Assembly: GCF_000023445.1 (NCBI RefSeq)
Contig: NC_012881.1
Coordinates: forward strand, 3,091,501-3,155,500
Origin: Maridesulfovibrio salexigens DSM 2638
GTDB taxonomy: Bacteria; Desulfobacterota; Desulfovibrionia; Desulfovibrionales; Desulfovibrionaceae
Direction: 5' to 3'
DNA: 64,000 nucleotides
Both the position numbers and the translations under genes were made by a program. The notes beneath the pieces are model-generated. The model was not told where the DNA came from. It did no database searches and was given only the letters and a program-made list of their open reading frames with translations. This document shows positions 1 through 8,331 of the stretch, piece after piece. Each line of letters begins with the position of its first letter. Position 1 is the first letter of the stretch.

Positions 1-410
1 AGTTCCGCAAGTTCCGGGGCAGTTCCGCTATGCTCATTACTAAGGATAACAGCAGAAGGTTTGCTGAGATCAAAATCCATAAGCGGCCTTGCTGTCTCGG
101 AAAAACCGGTTCTAAGTACCTGATATCCCTGATCGCGCAATCCACCGACCATCTTTACAGGATCAGTATGTTTGGTACGCTCTACCCATTTCTTCCCTGA
201 AGCAGAAGATTTTTTTGCAAGTTCGGGCCATTGTGATACAGTATAATACAAATGTATGCCGTATATGCCGAAGGCATCACAGCTTCTAAGGATGGCCGAA
301 ACATTGTGGGGATCCCATACATTGTCAATAATAAGGGTGAAATCCTTCTGGCGCTTTGCCAGAACATCCCTGACCCTTGCTTCTCTTTGAGGTGTTCTCT
401 GTCTTTCCAT
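1..410 (-). CDS. TrmH/SpoU-family RNA 2'-O-methyltransferase, 3' part outside window
   Basis: The gene reads leftwards from an ATG at 410 and runs off the window start, so only about 136 N-terminal residues are visible. The translation begins MERQRTPQREAR and contains IIDNVWDPHNVSAILRSCDA, the motif 1 region of SpoU/TrmH enzymes, and later LSNEHSGTAPEL, the motif 2 type sequence that helps build the trefoil-knot SAM site. By family it should methylate a ribose 2'-hydroxyl, most likely in tRNA (TrmH methylates G18). The substrate cannot be fixed from this fragment. No strong Shine-Dalgarno precedes the ATG, and an in-frame TTG lies 18 nt upstream at 428, so the start is uncertain. It is divergent from the response regulator at 566. 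Confidence 0.85.
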   Translation of the reverse strand, partial: MERQRTPQREARVRDVLAKRQKDFTLIIDNVWDPHNVSAILRSCDAFGIYGIHLYYTVSQWPELAKKSSASGKKWVERTKHTDPVKMVGGLRDQGYQVLRTGFSETARPLMDFDLSKPSAVILSNEHSGTAPELAE

Positions 411-425
411 GGCGTACTGCGTACC

Positions 426-452
426 CAACCTTTTGCAAGTTTGCAAGGGTTG
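426..452. promoter_or_regulatory. Imperfect inverted repeat in the trmH / response-regulator intergenic region
   Basis: CAACC, TTTTGCAA, a two-base spacer, TTGCAA and GGGTTG form a nearly perfect dyad with a single-base bulge. It sits 16-42 bases upstream of the trmH-type start and between two divergent genes. It could be an operator or a 5' leader hairpin. No family-specific consensus is recognised. Confidence 0.3.
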
Positions 453-565
453 ACCTGAAACAGGTTACAGCGCGACAAAAGCAAAACATGAGCAACCACA
501 TTTGATTGATTTAAAAAAAATGATGTGTAATGATTTCAGAGGATATATATTTCACGGAGGCCTTA

Positions 566-961
566 ATGCGTGCGCTGATTGCTGAGGATGAATTTGTAGG
601 GCGAAAACTACTATCGACCTTTCTTGCTCCACTTTTCGTGATTGATGTCGCGGTAAATGGAAGAGAAGCGGTTGAAGCATACAAACTGGCTTACGAAGAA
701 GGTGACCCATACAGTTTGATACTTATGGACATCATGATGCCTGAGCAGGACGGACTTTCCGCTCTGGAAGAAATAAGAAGTTTTGAAAAAGAAAAAGGAA
801 TGGCCCAGCACTGCAAAGTCATTATGACGACAGCTCTGGACGACCCGAAAACAGTCATACGTTCCTTCCATGATGCAGAAGCATCCGCTTTCATTGTAAA
901 ACCCGTGAACAGAGAAAAACTTTACAAAGAGCTCAAGAAAATCGGGCTTATGAACAAATAG
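566..961 (+). CDS. Single-domain CheY-like response regulator
   Basis: A 131-residue stand-alone receiver domain. The acidic pair E7-D8, the phospho-acceptor D55 (LILMD), T89 and K112 (VKPVN) are all present, so it should be phosphorylatable. There is no output domain, as expected for a CheY-like carrier that acts by protein contact. The ATG at 566 is preferred over an in-frame ATG at 530 because GGAGG ends five bases before it. It begins an operon with the Hpt protein at 989 and the CheA-like kinase at 1732. The obvious reading is that it is the phosphate receiver of that split kinase; this is inferred from context. Confidence 0.88.
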   Translation: MRALIAEDEFVGRKLLSTFLAPLFVIDVAVNGREAVEAYKLAYEEGDPYSLILMDIMMPEQDGLSALEEIRSFEKEKGMAQHCKVIMTTALDDPKTVIRSFHDAEASAFIVKPVNREKLYKELKKIGLMNK

Positions 962-988
962 ACATTTCCGGCAGATGGAGCACCACCT

Positions 989-1726
989 ATGAGTGAAGAC
1001 GATTCTCTTATTGAAGAATTCTTTTCCGAAGTAAATGACAAGTACTACCCGCAGGTACTTGAAGGAATCGACCTCCTCGATGAACAACGCATTGAGGAAG
1101 GCATTGAGGTGCTCTCACGCCCGCTGCACACCATTAAGGGGGTGACCGGGTTCATGTCCGGTTTTGAGCCGGCCTCAGTTTTTACCCACAAGGTTGAAGA
1201 TTACCTGAAAAAAATGCAGGCAGGAGAGGTTGAGCATGATCTCATGCAGATTGCTCTTGCCATTGAATCAGTAAATACAATTTTCATGCTTATCGAACAG
1301 CTGCGGGAATCAGGCAGCTTCGACAAAGCCTTGACTGATGACATTGAATCAAGGCTTTCGGGAGAAAGTCAGAAAACCGGAGTAACAGACGAATCCGGCA
1401 TCAATCCGCTTGAGATGGAGCAACTTCCCGATGCGCAGATATTCACCCTAAAAGTCAATAGATTATACAGTTCAGAACAATTGAAAATGGTGGAGAAAAG
1501 TCTACAATCAATAAATGATGGACAGAAAGTCCTTTTTGATTTTGGCATCACCATGTCTGTAGGTTCTGCATTTTTCGAGTTGATCGCCTCGTATTCAGAG
1601 AATTGCGACATAGGCATTACAGGCATGAACAGTCATTGTACAAGTACCTTTTATTCTTGGGGCTTCCAGCGCTACCTGACGGAATTTGACAGCAGGGAAA
1701 GCTTTCTGAATAACACTGGAGTTTGA
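989..1726 (+). CDS. Hpt (P1-like) phosphotransfer protein with C-terminal STAS-like domain
   Basis: A 245-residue protein. The first ~110 residues are a helical Hpt domain with the phospho-acceptor signature PLHTIKGVTGF (H47), typical of CheA P1 domains. Residues ~145-235 (IFTLKVNRLYSSEQLKMVEKSLQ... LFDFGITMSVGSAFFELIASY) have the alternating strand/helix layout of a STAS domain, an assignment made by pattern only. It lies between a receiver gene and a CheA-like kinase whose own N-terminus lacks the phospho-histidine, so it is probably that kinase's substrate supplied in trans. Its stop lies six bases before the kinase ATG. Confidence 0.75.
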   Translation: MSEDDSLIEEFFSEVNDKYYPQVLEGIDLLDEQRIEEGIEVLSRPLHTIKGVTGFMSGFEPASVFTHKVEDYLKKMQAGEVEHDLMQIALAIESVNTIFMLIEQLRESGSFDKALTDDIESRLSGESQKTGVTDESGINPLEMEQLPDAQIFTLKVNRLYSSEQLKMVEKSLQSINDGQKVLFDFGITMSVGSAFFELIASYSENCDIGITGMNSHCTSTFYSWGFQRYLTEFDSRESFLNNTGV

Positions 1727-1731
1727 GGATA

Positions 1732-3504
1732 ATGAAGGACAGTATTTCCAGTTGCATAAGCCAGCTTCAAGAATCAATTATCAGCCTTGAGCACGGTTCC
1801 GGTGATATCAATGATGTGCTGAAAGCATTAGGGCTTGATAATGCCCAGATGCGATCAGCCCAGATAATCGCCCTTATGGATATGCTGAGTGACGGCATAA
1901 CTCCCATCACGCCGGATCTGATCACCTCCCTGCTTGATATCGCTGAAGCCCAGAAAAAGTTTTTCTATTGCATCGGGGGGCTGCTTGATCAAGGCGGTGC
2001 CCCGGTTGAATCAAGAAAAGAAGCTGAACCTGTATGTGATCCTGAGTCCCGGGAAAAACTTGCTAGCGCACCGGATAAATACGAACAGGAAATGATGGCC
2101 GAGATGCTGGCCATGACAGGAGAAACTCCCCCCGAAGATGAAGGCTGGGAGAAAGTTGAAGCACAGCAAGAAGATTCGCCTGTTGAAACAGATGAAACAC
2201 AGGAGCAAGCAACAGAACTGTCTGAAAAGATTGAAACTGAACCTGCTGCAGCTGCAAAACAAATTTCAGACGAAGAGGAAAGCACCAAGGTCCAGCCTGC
2301 TCCTGCAAAAAAGAAAGATGCTCAGGCTATTTCATCCATCCGGGTTTCTACCCAGCAATTGGATTCTCTGATTGAATTGGTTGGAAAACTTATGGTCACC
2401 TATGCAGTTATCGCGCAGACAAAAACTGACAATATTTCTAAAATTGCATCCAGTCTTTCCGAACTGGATAAAGTCATCCGCAATCTGCAATCTGAAGTGG
2501 ATGAAATCAGGCTAGTACCCCTGAAACAGATTTTCATGCCAATGCACAGGCTGGTAAAATCCACTTCTCAAAAGCTCGATAAACGCATCAAATTCACCAT
2601 CAACGGCGAAGAACTGGCTCTGGATAAAACTATCGTGGAATGCCTCAATGAACCGCTGGTGCACTTGCTGCGCAATGCGCTTGACCACGGCATTGAATCC
2701 ACTGAAGACCGCCAGATGTGCGGCAAGGATGAAGTGGGAAATGTAAGCCTTAGCGCTTTCCGCAAAGGCGAATTTGCATACATTGAGATTGCCGATGACG
2801 GAAAAGGACTTGATGCCGACATATTACTCAGCAAAGCACTTGAGCGAGGTCTTGCTGATCCTGAAAAGGAATATGCCAAGGAAGAAATTTACGAATTTAT
2901 TCTCCAGTCCGGCTTTTCCACCGCCAGTGCAGTCACTGACATTTCCGGACGCGGGGTTGGAATGGATGCGGTAGTCACTGCTATCCAGAACACTCTTGAC
3001 GGTAAGGTTTCCATCTCCAGTGAACTGGGCAAAGGATCCACCTTTACTATTGCTATCCCCCTAAGCCGATCAGTAAACGAAGGTATTGTGGATGCTCTTG
3101 TTACAACGGTAGGACCGGAAACATTTATCTTCCCCAGCCGGGAAGTTCTTGAGGTCTATGAACCTGTTGAAAAAGAATTCACCGACCTTCCTGACGGCCG
3201 TGAAACTGTTTCCGTACGAGGTAAAGTTCATCCCCTTATTCGCATGTACAAGGTTTTTGACCTCCCGGCACCATCTGAAGAAGTCATCCCTAAAGTCATC
3301 CTCGTCAAAATGGGGGATACTGTTGCCGCAATTATGGTTGATGAAGTCCTGCGCCAGCAGAAGGCTGTTGTTACCGGATTCACCCTTCCAGTGAACTCTA
3401 TCTACAAACTTCCGATTCTCGGCTTCGGAATGATGGGTGAACATGATGCCCTTGTGGTTGATACGGAAACCCTGATTGCTTCCTACATGGAAGCTGATTC
3501 CTAA
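1732..3504 (+). CDS. CheA-type histidine kinase lacking an active P1 domain
   Basis: 590 residues from the ATG at 1732 (GAGG four bases upstream; the TTG at 1723 overlaps the previous stop). Residues 1-85 have the helical spacing of a CheA P1 domain, but where HTLKG is expected the sequence reads KALGLDNAQM, with no phospho-histidine. Residues ~90-195 are an acidic, Ala/Glu/Lys-rich linker. Residues 201-265 are the P3 dimerisation helices. Residues 290-445 are the HATPase: N-box EPLVHLLRNALDHG (307-320), G1 DDGKGL, G2 SGRGVGMD, then GKGST. Residues 447-585 are a CheW-like P5 domain. No P2 domain is seen. The upstream Hpt protein probably provides the phosphorylation site. Receptor coupling through P5 points to a chemosensory array or a related output. 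Confidence 0.87.
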   Translation: MKDSISSCISQLQESIISLEHGSGDINDVLKALGLDNAQMRSAQIIALMDMLSDGITPITPDLITSLLDIAEAQKKFFYCIGGLLDQGGAPVESRKEAEPVCDPESREKLASAPDKYEQEMMAEMLAMTGETPPEDEGWEKVEAQQEDSPVETDETQEQATELSEKIETEPAAAAKQISDEEESTKVQPAPAKKKDAQAISSIRVSTQQLDSLIELVGKLMVTYAVIAQTKTDNISKIASSLSELDKVIRNLQSEVDEIRLVPLKQIFMPMHRLVKSTSQKLDKRIKFTINGEELALDKTIVECLNEPLVHLLRNALDHGIESTEDRQMCGKDEVGNVSLSAFRKGEFAYIEIADDGKGLDADILLSKALERGLADPEKEYAKEEIYEFILQSGFSTASAVTDISGRGVGMDAVVTAIQNTLDGKVSISSELGKGSTFTIAIPLSRSVNEGIVDALVTTVGPETFIFPSREVLEVYEPVEKEFTDLPDGRETVSVRGKVHPLIRMYKVFDLPAPSEEVIPKVILVKMGDTVAAIMVDEVLRQQKAVVTGFTLPVNSIYKLPILGFGMMGEHDALVVDTETLIASYMEADS

Positions 3505-3520
3505 TCATTCTAAAGTATTG

Positions 3521-3552
3521 AACGTGAGTGCTGCGCTACTCACGTTCTTTTG
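3521..3552 (+). terminator. Probable terminator after the CheA-like operon
   Basis: A perfect 9-bp stem, AACGTGAGT / ACTCACGTT, with an 8-base loop, followed by CTTTTGC, 17 bases past the stop codon. The U-tract is short. Confidence 0.6.
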
Positions 3553-3670
3553 CATTAAAAGAATCCCGCAAAAGTAGCCTGCCCTCATGGTCTTTCAGCT
3601 GGAAGTGAGATACCATTGCATTACGAAGCTGAAGATTTAGCCTGATCTATCCCTTTGAGGGGGGCAGAAA

Positions 3671-4432
3671 ATGACCCATTTCATAAGAATTTTATTTTAT
3701 TGTATATTTCTTTTATGCGCGACAACGTCTTTCGCTGATCAAGGGATTTTACCACAGGCAAGTGTAGCCACTGACTATTGGCCGCCTTTCAGAATCAAAC
3801 AGCAAAATGATAAGCTGAGCGGAATTGATATCGACATGATGGCCCTGATTGGAAAGCGGATGGGAGTAGATTTCAGCATTACCCGAATCCCATGGCCCCG
3901 TTGCCTCTTATATATGAAAAGCGGCAAAAAAGACTTCATGACCGGAATTGCAAAAACCAGCGAAAGAGAAAAATATATAGTATACTCGGACACACCTTAT
4001 TATTCATGTCGTCCGGCATTTTACTCTCTTAAAAACTCAGGATTCATCATTAATGAATATGAAGATTTGAAAAAAGTAGACGTAGGCTACACTCGTAATT
4101 CAGCATATTTCCCCAGATTTGACACTGACTCTTCTTTAAAAAAGATTGATAAGGACTCGGAAAAGCAACTTTTGGATATGCTGACTGCCGGCCGCCTTGA
4201 TGTAATTATCGGTACTGATTGTCAGGTGGACTACGAACTCAATTTACGAAATCAGCAGGGAATAATTGTGAAGCAGCCTTACATACCTGATTATAGTATT
4301 GACCTGTACATCGGCGCATCCAAGAAATCCCGATGGAACTTCAGGATGCGAGAGCTGAACAAGGTACTCCGGGAACTGAAAGAAGAAGGCGCGATAAAAG
4401 ACATCGCTGATAAATACCTTAATAAAAATTAA
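3671..4432 (+). CDS. Periplasmic substrate-binding protein, family 3
   Basis: 253 residues. A Sec signal peptide (hydrophobic core ILFYCIFLLCATTSFA) is followed by an SBP_bac_3-type domain: VATDYWPPFRI, LSGIDIDMMALIGKRMG, then FMTGIAKTSEREKYIVYSDTPYYS. In this family such domains bind polar amino acids or other small solutes for ABC importers or sensors. No permease or ATPase gene is adjacent, so it may be an orphan binding protein, and the ligand is unknown. GAGGGGGGCAG precedes the ATG. It is flanked by terminator-like hairpins on both sides, so it is probably monocistronic. Confidence 0.85.
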   Translation: MTHFIRILFYCIFLLCATTSFADQGILPQASVATDYWPPFRIKQQNDKLSGIDIDMMALIGKRMGVDFSITRIPWPRCLLYMKSGKKDFMTGIAKTSEREKYIVYSDTPYYSCRPAFYSLKNSGFIINEYEDLKKVDVGYTRNSAYFPRFDTDSSLKKIDKDSEKQLLDMLTAGRLDVIIGTDCQVDYELNLRNQQGIIVKQPYIPDYSIDLYIGASKKSRWNFRMRELNKVLRELKEEGAIKDIADKYLNKN

Positions 4433-4453
4433 AAAAAGGCCATAATTTTCCAA

Positions 4454-4485
4454 GCCCGCAGGAAAAACTTTTCTCTGTGGGTTTT
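4454..4485 (+). terminator. Weak terminator after the substrate-binding protein
   Basis: CCCGCAG pairs with CTGTGGG (one G-U pair) across an 11-14 base A/T-rich loop and is followed by TTTTG. Confidence 0.4.
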
Positions 4486-4542
4486 GTCTGCTATGCATGC
4501 GTGTTCACGAGAACGACAATAAACAGCGCAGGAAATAACAAG

Positions 4543-5340
4543 ATGAAAAAAGCCATCCTTTTCGCAGCACACGGATCAAAAAACAGAGCCGCCAGCTCAG
4601 CTATGGGCAACATATTGAAGATGGCTAAAGAGGCCCACCCGGACATTCCGGTCTTTAGTGCTTTCACTTCCGGCCACGTGCTCAAGAAACTTCGTGAACA
4701 GGGCCAAAAGCTGCCGACCGTAAAACAAAATCTTGAGAATTTATCCGCAGAAGGATTCACCCATGTAGTGGTCCAGTCGCTGCACGTTATCCCCGGGACT
4801 GAATTCACCAACATCAGCAGATTGCTGGACCGTATCGAAAAAGGTGAAATTAAATTTGAAAAAGCATTGCTCGGTGAACCGCTGCTGACCAACGATCAGG
4901 AGATTGATGAAATTTCCGATATCATTCTTGATCTGCTGGAAGAACGTAATCCGCAAAAAGAAGCACTGATCCTGGTTGCCCACGGTTCCAAATATTCCGA
5001 CAGCGGCAACTCCCTGTACGACAAATTCAAGGAAGTGCTGGAAGCAAAAGATAAGAACGCCTATCTGGGTAAACTTAACTCCGAAGGGGGCATTGAAAAA
5101 ATCAGTGACCGCATTAAAGATTCCGGAGTAAAAAAAGCATACCTGCTTCCCTTGCTCTTCGGAGCCGGGAACCATGTAAAGAAAGATATGGCCGGAGAGC
5201 ATAAAGACTCATGGATGAACATCGTTGCTTCCCGCGGTATTGAAACAATACCAGTTGCAAAAGGAATTGGTGAATTTGATGTTTTTGCCCAGCGCTGGAT
5301 GGACAAGCTTGAAAAAGCCATCAGGCAACTGGAAGAATAA
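4543..5340 (+). CDS. cbiK: Sirohydrochlorin cobaltochelatase CbiK, cytoplasmic type
   Basis: 265 residues, the normal CbiK length, from an ATG preceded by AGGAAATAACAAG. An in-frame extension upstream has no SD. CbiK inserts Co2+ into sirohydrochlorin for anaerobic cobalamin synthesis, and in sulfate reducers related forms can also supply sirohaem. Family signatures are FSAFTSGHVLKKLR, VVQSLHVIPGTEF and GNHVKKDMAGEHKDSWM. H147 (LVAHGSK) and H211 (GAGNH) align with the two metal-binding histidines of the Salmonella enzyme. No signal peptide is present, so this is the cytoplasmic form; Desulfovibrio also has exported CbiK paralogues. It stands alone between two terminators and precedes a corrinoid-activation protein gene. 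Confidence 0.92.
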   Translation: MKKAILFAAHGSKNRAASSAMGNILKMAKEAHPDIPVFSAFTSGHVLKKLREQGQKLPTVKQNLENLSAEGFTHVVVQSLHVIPGTEFTNISRLLDRIEKGEIKFEKALLGEPLLTNDQEIDEISDIILDLLEERNPQKEALILVAHGSKYSDSGNSLYDKFKEVLEAKDKNAYLGKLNSEGGIEKISDRIKDSGVKKAYLLPLLFGAGNHVKKDMAGEHKDSWMNIVASRGIETIPVAKGIGEFDVFAQRWMDKLEKAIRQLEE

Positions 5341-5375
5341 TCAGCCCATAAAAAAATTTGCTTCTTGATTGTCCC

Positions 5376-5416
5376 CCGCACCGCATATACATTATGCTGG
5401 TGCGGTTAATTTTTTT
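5376..5416 (+). terminator. Rho-independent terminator after cbiK
   Basis: CCGCACC pairs with GGTGCGG, extended by GCATA/TATGC with one bulge, followed by TTAATTTTTTT. Confidence 0.8.
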
Positions 5417-5430
5417 AAAGACTGAAAACA

Positions 5431-6990
5431 ATGGAAAAAAAAATCATCGTGCATAACCATGACGGAGAAGTCATGGAACTCGCACCAACAGAAGGGCTGA
5501 ACATTGCCCAAACCCTATTCCTGAGCGGAGCATTCCAAGGAGTGCCACTCTGTTCGGGCATGGGACGGTGCGGCCTGTGCAAGGTGCGTTTTGAATCCGA
5601 TCCGCCAGAGCCGCGCAAGGAAGAGCTGCATAAGTTTTCCGCCGAAGAAATAGAATCCGGATGGAGACTATCCTGCCTGCATCAAGCAAGAGCAGCCGAA
5701 ATATTTCTGCCTAAACCGGAAAGGGTCGTTCCTAAAGTTTCAGATAAATTTTCCCGCGAACTAACCGAAGATCTTGCTCTTGCTGTTGATCTCGGAACCA
5801 CCGGAATGCACTGGGCTTTCACGCTTAACGGAGAAACCGTAAAATCAGGGCAAGAGCTGAATCCTCAGATCGGCCTTGGCAGTGAGGTTATGTCCCGGCT
5901 GGCCTTTGCCGCAAAACCGGAGCAGCGCAAGATTCTTTCCAGATTGGTTACCGAGCGGCTACAATCTATAATTTTAGAAACGGTCCCGGTAAAAGAGCTG
6001 GTTGTATCCGGCAACCCTTCCATGACTTCCATCCTTGCACAGGATGAGGTGGAAAGTTTAAGTCGTGCACCCTACGCCCTGCCTGACAAGGGGGGTAAAC
6101 GGGTAAAACTTGACGCAAAGCTTCCTGAAGCGTACATCCCGCCACATCTGGCTCCGTTTGTTGGAGCAGATATAACCGCCGGGATCGTGGCTCTGAATTT
6201 TTCCGAAGTAAAAGCGCAGCCGCCATATCTCTTCGCTGATCTCGGCACCAACGGCGAATTCGTACTCTGCCTTTCCAAAGAGGAATACATTGTCTGCTCC
6301 GTACCTATGGGGCCGGCCCTTGAAGGAGTAGGCATGAGCAATGGTCGTACAGCCGGACCGGGGGCAGTGTCAGCTTTCACCCTGACCCCGTTAGGACTTA
6401 CGCCGGCAATCATAAAAGCAGAGACTGCGGAACAAGAACAAAAGCCCGGTATCACCGGGACAGGTTACCTCTCACTATGTTCCCTGCTGCTCAAATCAGG
6501 TGTGCTGACCCGCGAAGGACAATTCGGTCCGGGAAACACACCCTTTGCCGCTAAGCTGGCTGACAAGATGACAGAAATAAACGGGACTCCGGTCCTTGAT
6601 CTGGGTTACGAGGGACTTACCCTTCCGGCCCCGGATGTGGAAGAAATTTTAAAAGTAAAAGCGGCCTTCAACCTCGCAATGTCAGCCCTGCTGGAGAAAT
6701 CCGGGTTGGCACCTTCCGATCTTAAAGAACTGATCCTCGGCGGGGCAATGGGGCAGCACGTAAATATAAATGATCTGGTAGCAACCGGATTCATCCCTGC
6801 GGAAAGCGCTGCAATAACCCGCGCCGCAGGCAACACCTCCCTCAAGGGAGCAATAGTTTTAACACACAATCAAGAAGCAAGGGATTTCGCCTCAAGTCTG
6901 CCCGCACGTTCCGAAGTTCTGGAACTTGCCGGAAGCAGCGATTTCGGACAGAAATACCTTGAGAGGATGATTTTCAAATATGTCTATTAA
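5431..6990 (+). CDS. RACE-type protein (2Fe-2S plus ASKHA domain), corrinoid activation
   Basis: 519 residues. The N-terminal ~90 residues are a plant-type [2Fe-2S] domain with C41-x5-C47-x2-C50 (LCSGMGRCGLC) and C82. After a linker, an ASKHA ATPase-like region (DUF4445) starts at VDLGTTGMHWAF and includes FADLGTNGEFVL and the C-terminal LILGGAMGQH. Members of this family (RamA and other reductive activators of corrinoid enzymes) use ATP to reduce inactive Co(II) corrinoids to Co(I). The target corrinoid protein is not encoded nearby. Its 3' end overlaps the Rsm22-like gene by 11 nt, so the two are translationally coupled. Confidence 0.85.
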   Translation: MEKKIIVHNHDGEVMELAPTEGLNIAQTLFLSGAFQGVPLCSGMGRCGLCKVRFESDPPEPRKEELHKFSAEEIESGWRLSCLHQARAAEIFLPKPERVVPKVSDKFSRELTEDLALAVDLGTTGMHWAFTLNGETVKSGQELNPQIGLGSEVMSRLAFAAKPEQRKILSRLVTERLQSIILETVPVKELVVSGNPSMTSILAQDEVESLSRAPYALPDKGGKRVKLDAKLPEAYIPPHLAPFVGADITAGIVALNFSEVKAQPPYLFADLGTNGEFVLCLSKEEYIVCSVPMGPALEGVGMSNGRTAGPGAVSAFTLTPLGLTPAIIKAETAEQEQKPGITGTGYLSLCSLLLKSGVLTREGQFGPGNTPFAAKLADKMTEINGTPVLDLGYEGLTLPAPDVEEILKVKAAFNLAMSALLEKSGLAPSDLKELILGGAMGQHVNINDLVATGFIPAESAAITRAAGNTSLKGAIVLTHNQEARDFASSLPARSEVLELAGSSDFGQKYLERMIFKYVY

Positions 6991-8221
6991 AGTAAGCTCA
7001 CTTTTCCCCCTGCCGACCAAGGAAGTATCCAAAGAGTTGGATAGCTATATAAAAATTTTACAAAAAACCGTTCCCCTTAAAGCCAAACACAGCCACGAAC
7101 TTAAGTACGCTATCCGCGATCTCTCCCGTGACCTGACCGGAGAACGTTCCAACCTGTCTAACGACTACATGGGCGATCCGCGCAGCCTGAACGCATACCT
7201 GCGTTACTTCCTGCCGTGGAACCTGTACCGTCTTGCCCGTCTCTTTCAGGGGCTGGATATCAAACTGCCCGACAACGGCGTGGTCGTGGACCTCGGAGCA
7301 GGCCCGCTGACAGTTGCACAGGCTTTGTGGATCGCAAGACCGGACCTGCGCGAAAAGAAACTGACCTTCATCAACGTGGACCGCACTCCCAAACCCATGC
7401 GCGAAGGCAGCCGTCTTTTCGAAGCATTGGCCGGAGAAAAATCCCCGTGGAGAATGGTTAACGTCAAAGGCGGATCCACCTCCAAAATACGCGAGAAAGC
7501 ACATCTGCTGGTCACCGCCAACATGGTTAACGAAGTCTCGTCCGGCACACGCACCCCGCTTCCGGTTTGGGCGGAAAAATTCTGCCTGTCCATGGTCCAC
7601 AAGCTGGCCCCGGAAGGTCGTATCCTGATTATCGAACCGGGTATCCGTCGTTCCGGCAGGGTTCTTTCCGTTATCCGTCAGGAGTTCGTGGAAGCAGGTT
7701 TCCCCATTCTCGGCCCCTGCACTCACACAGAGGAATGTCCTATGAGTGGCGAACAGGGCAAAGCATGGTGTCATTTCAACTATGATTCCGAACACGCCCC
7801 GGCATGGCTGCAAAAACTTTCAGCCCAATGCCGCCTTGAGAAGGACAATGTTAGCCTTAGCTTCCTCTATGTAGGTCTGCGGAAAGAAGAAGTAGAAGCT
7901 CCCCGTGAAGGCGAAATGCTCATCCGTGCCATATCCGAATCTTTCCGACTCGATGAAGGCGGATTCGGTCAATATGGTTGTGCGGCACAGGGACAGATTC
8001 TGCTTTCAGCACAAGGCGGAGCAAAAACCTTGTATCCCGGCGGACTTATCGGTATGCCCATTCCTGAAGAGGAAAAACGGGACGAAAAATCCGGTGCACT
8101 GATCGTGCCCCTGCCCATGCGTGAAAACGACAGACGCAAACGTGAAGAAAAGGCAGGCAAGCCGCAGCAGGATAAAGAATCACGGGACCGCAAGCCCGGA
8201 CACCGCAAAGACAGAAGATAA
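6980..8221 (+). CDS. Rsm22-family SAM-dependent methyltransferase
   Basis: 413 residues. A class I SAM-binding fold is marked by VVVDLGAGPLTVAQAL (~101-116). The Rsm22 family hallmark follows: four cysteines C247, C253, C264 and C284 in GPCTHTEECPM... WCHF... CRLE. In the mitochondrial relative METTL17/Rsm22 equivalent cysteines hold a [4Fe-4S] cluster and the protein assists small-subunit assembly; a cluster here is inferred. The last ~35 residues are very basic (RENDRRKREEKAGK... HRKDRR), suggesting RNA contact. The start lies inside the preceding RACE gene. An intergenic repeat follows directly after the stop. Confidence 0.82.
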   Translation: MSIKVSSLFPLPTKEVSKELDSYIKILQKTVPLKAKHSHELKYAIRDLSRDLTGERSNLSNDYMGDPRSLNAYLRYFLPWNLYRLARLFQGLDIKLPDNGVVVDLGAGPLTVAQALWIARPDLREKKLTFINVDRTPKPMREGSRLFEALAGEKSPWRMVNVKGGSTSKIREKAHLLVTANMVNEVSSGTRTPLPVWAEKFCLSMVHKLAPEGRILIIEPGIRRSGRVLSVIRQEFVEAGFPILGPCTHTEECPMSGEQGKAWCHFNYDSEHAPAWLQKLSAQCRLEKDNVSLSFLYVGLRKEEVEAPREGEMLIRAISESFRLDEGGFGQYGCAAQGQILLSAQGGAKTLYPGGLIGMPIPEEEKRDEKSGALIVPLPMRENDRRKREEKAGKPQQDKESRDRKPGHRKDRR

Positions 8222-8226
8222 AAAAT

Positions 8227-8297
8227 GCCTACGGCGGCTTAAACCCTTTTTGAAAAAAGGGTTTAAGCATCCCAAAAACTTTCATTTGGGCTTCGCC
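8227..8297. repeat. Dispersed intergenic repeat, copy A (full length)
   Basis: A ~71-bp unit starting GCCTACGGCGGC, with the hairpin AAACCCTTTTT / AAAAAGGGTTT, then CATCCCAAAAACTTTC and ending GGGCTTCGCC. Related copies lie at 24547, 33367, 40280 (partial), 55659 (half) and 56719. All keep the same orientation and lie between genes. The hairpin may also end rsm22-like transcription. Confidence 0.85.
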
Positions 8298-8331
8298 ATT
8301 ATTAACGCAAAATATAGCGATATATAACCTC

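Noticed and set aside
5341-5430. Cobalamin riboswitch near cbiK or the RACE gene
   Set aside because: The only structure present is a simple terminator; no B12-box-like sequence was seen.
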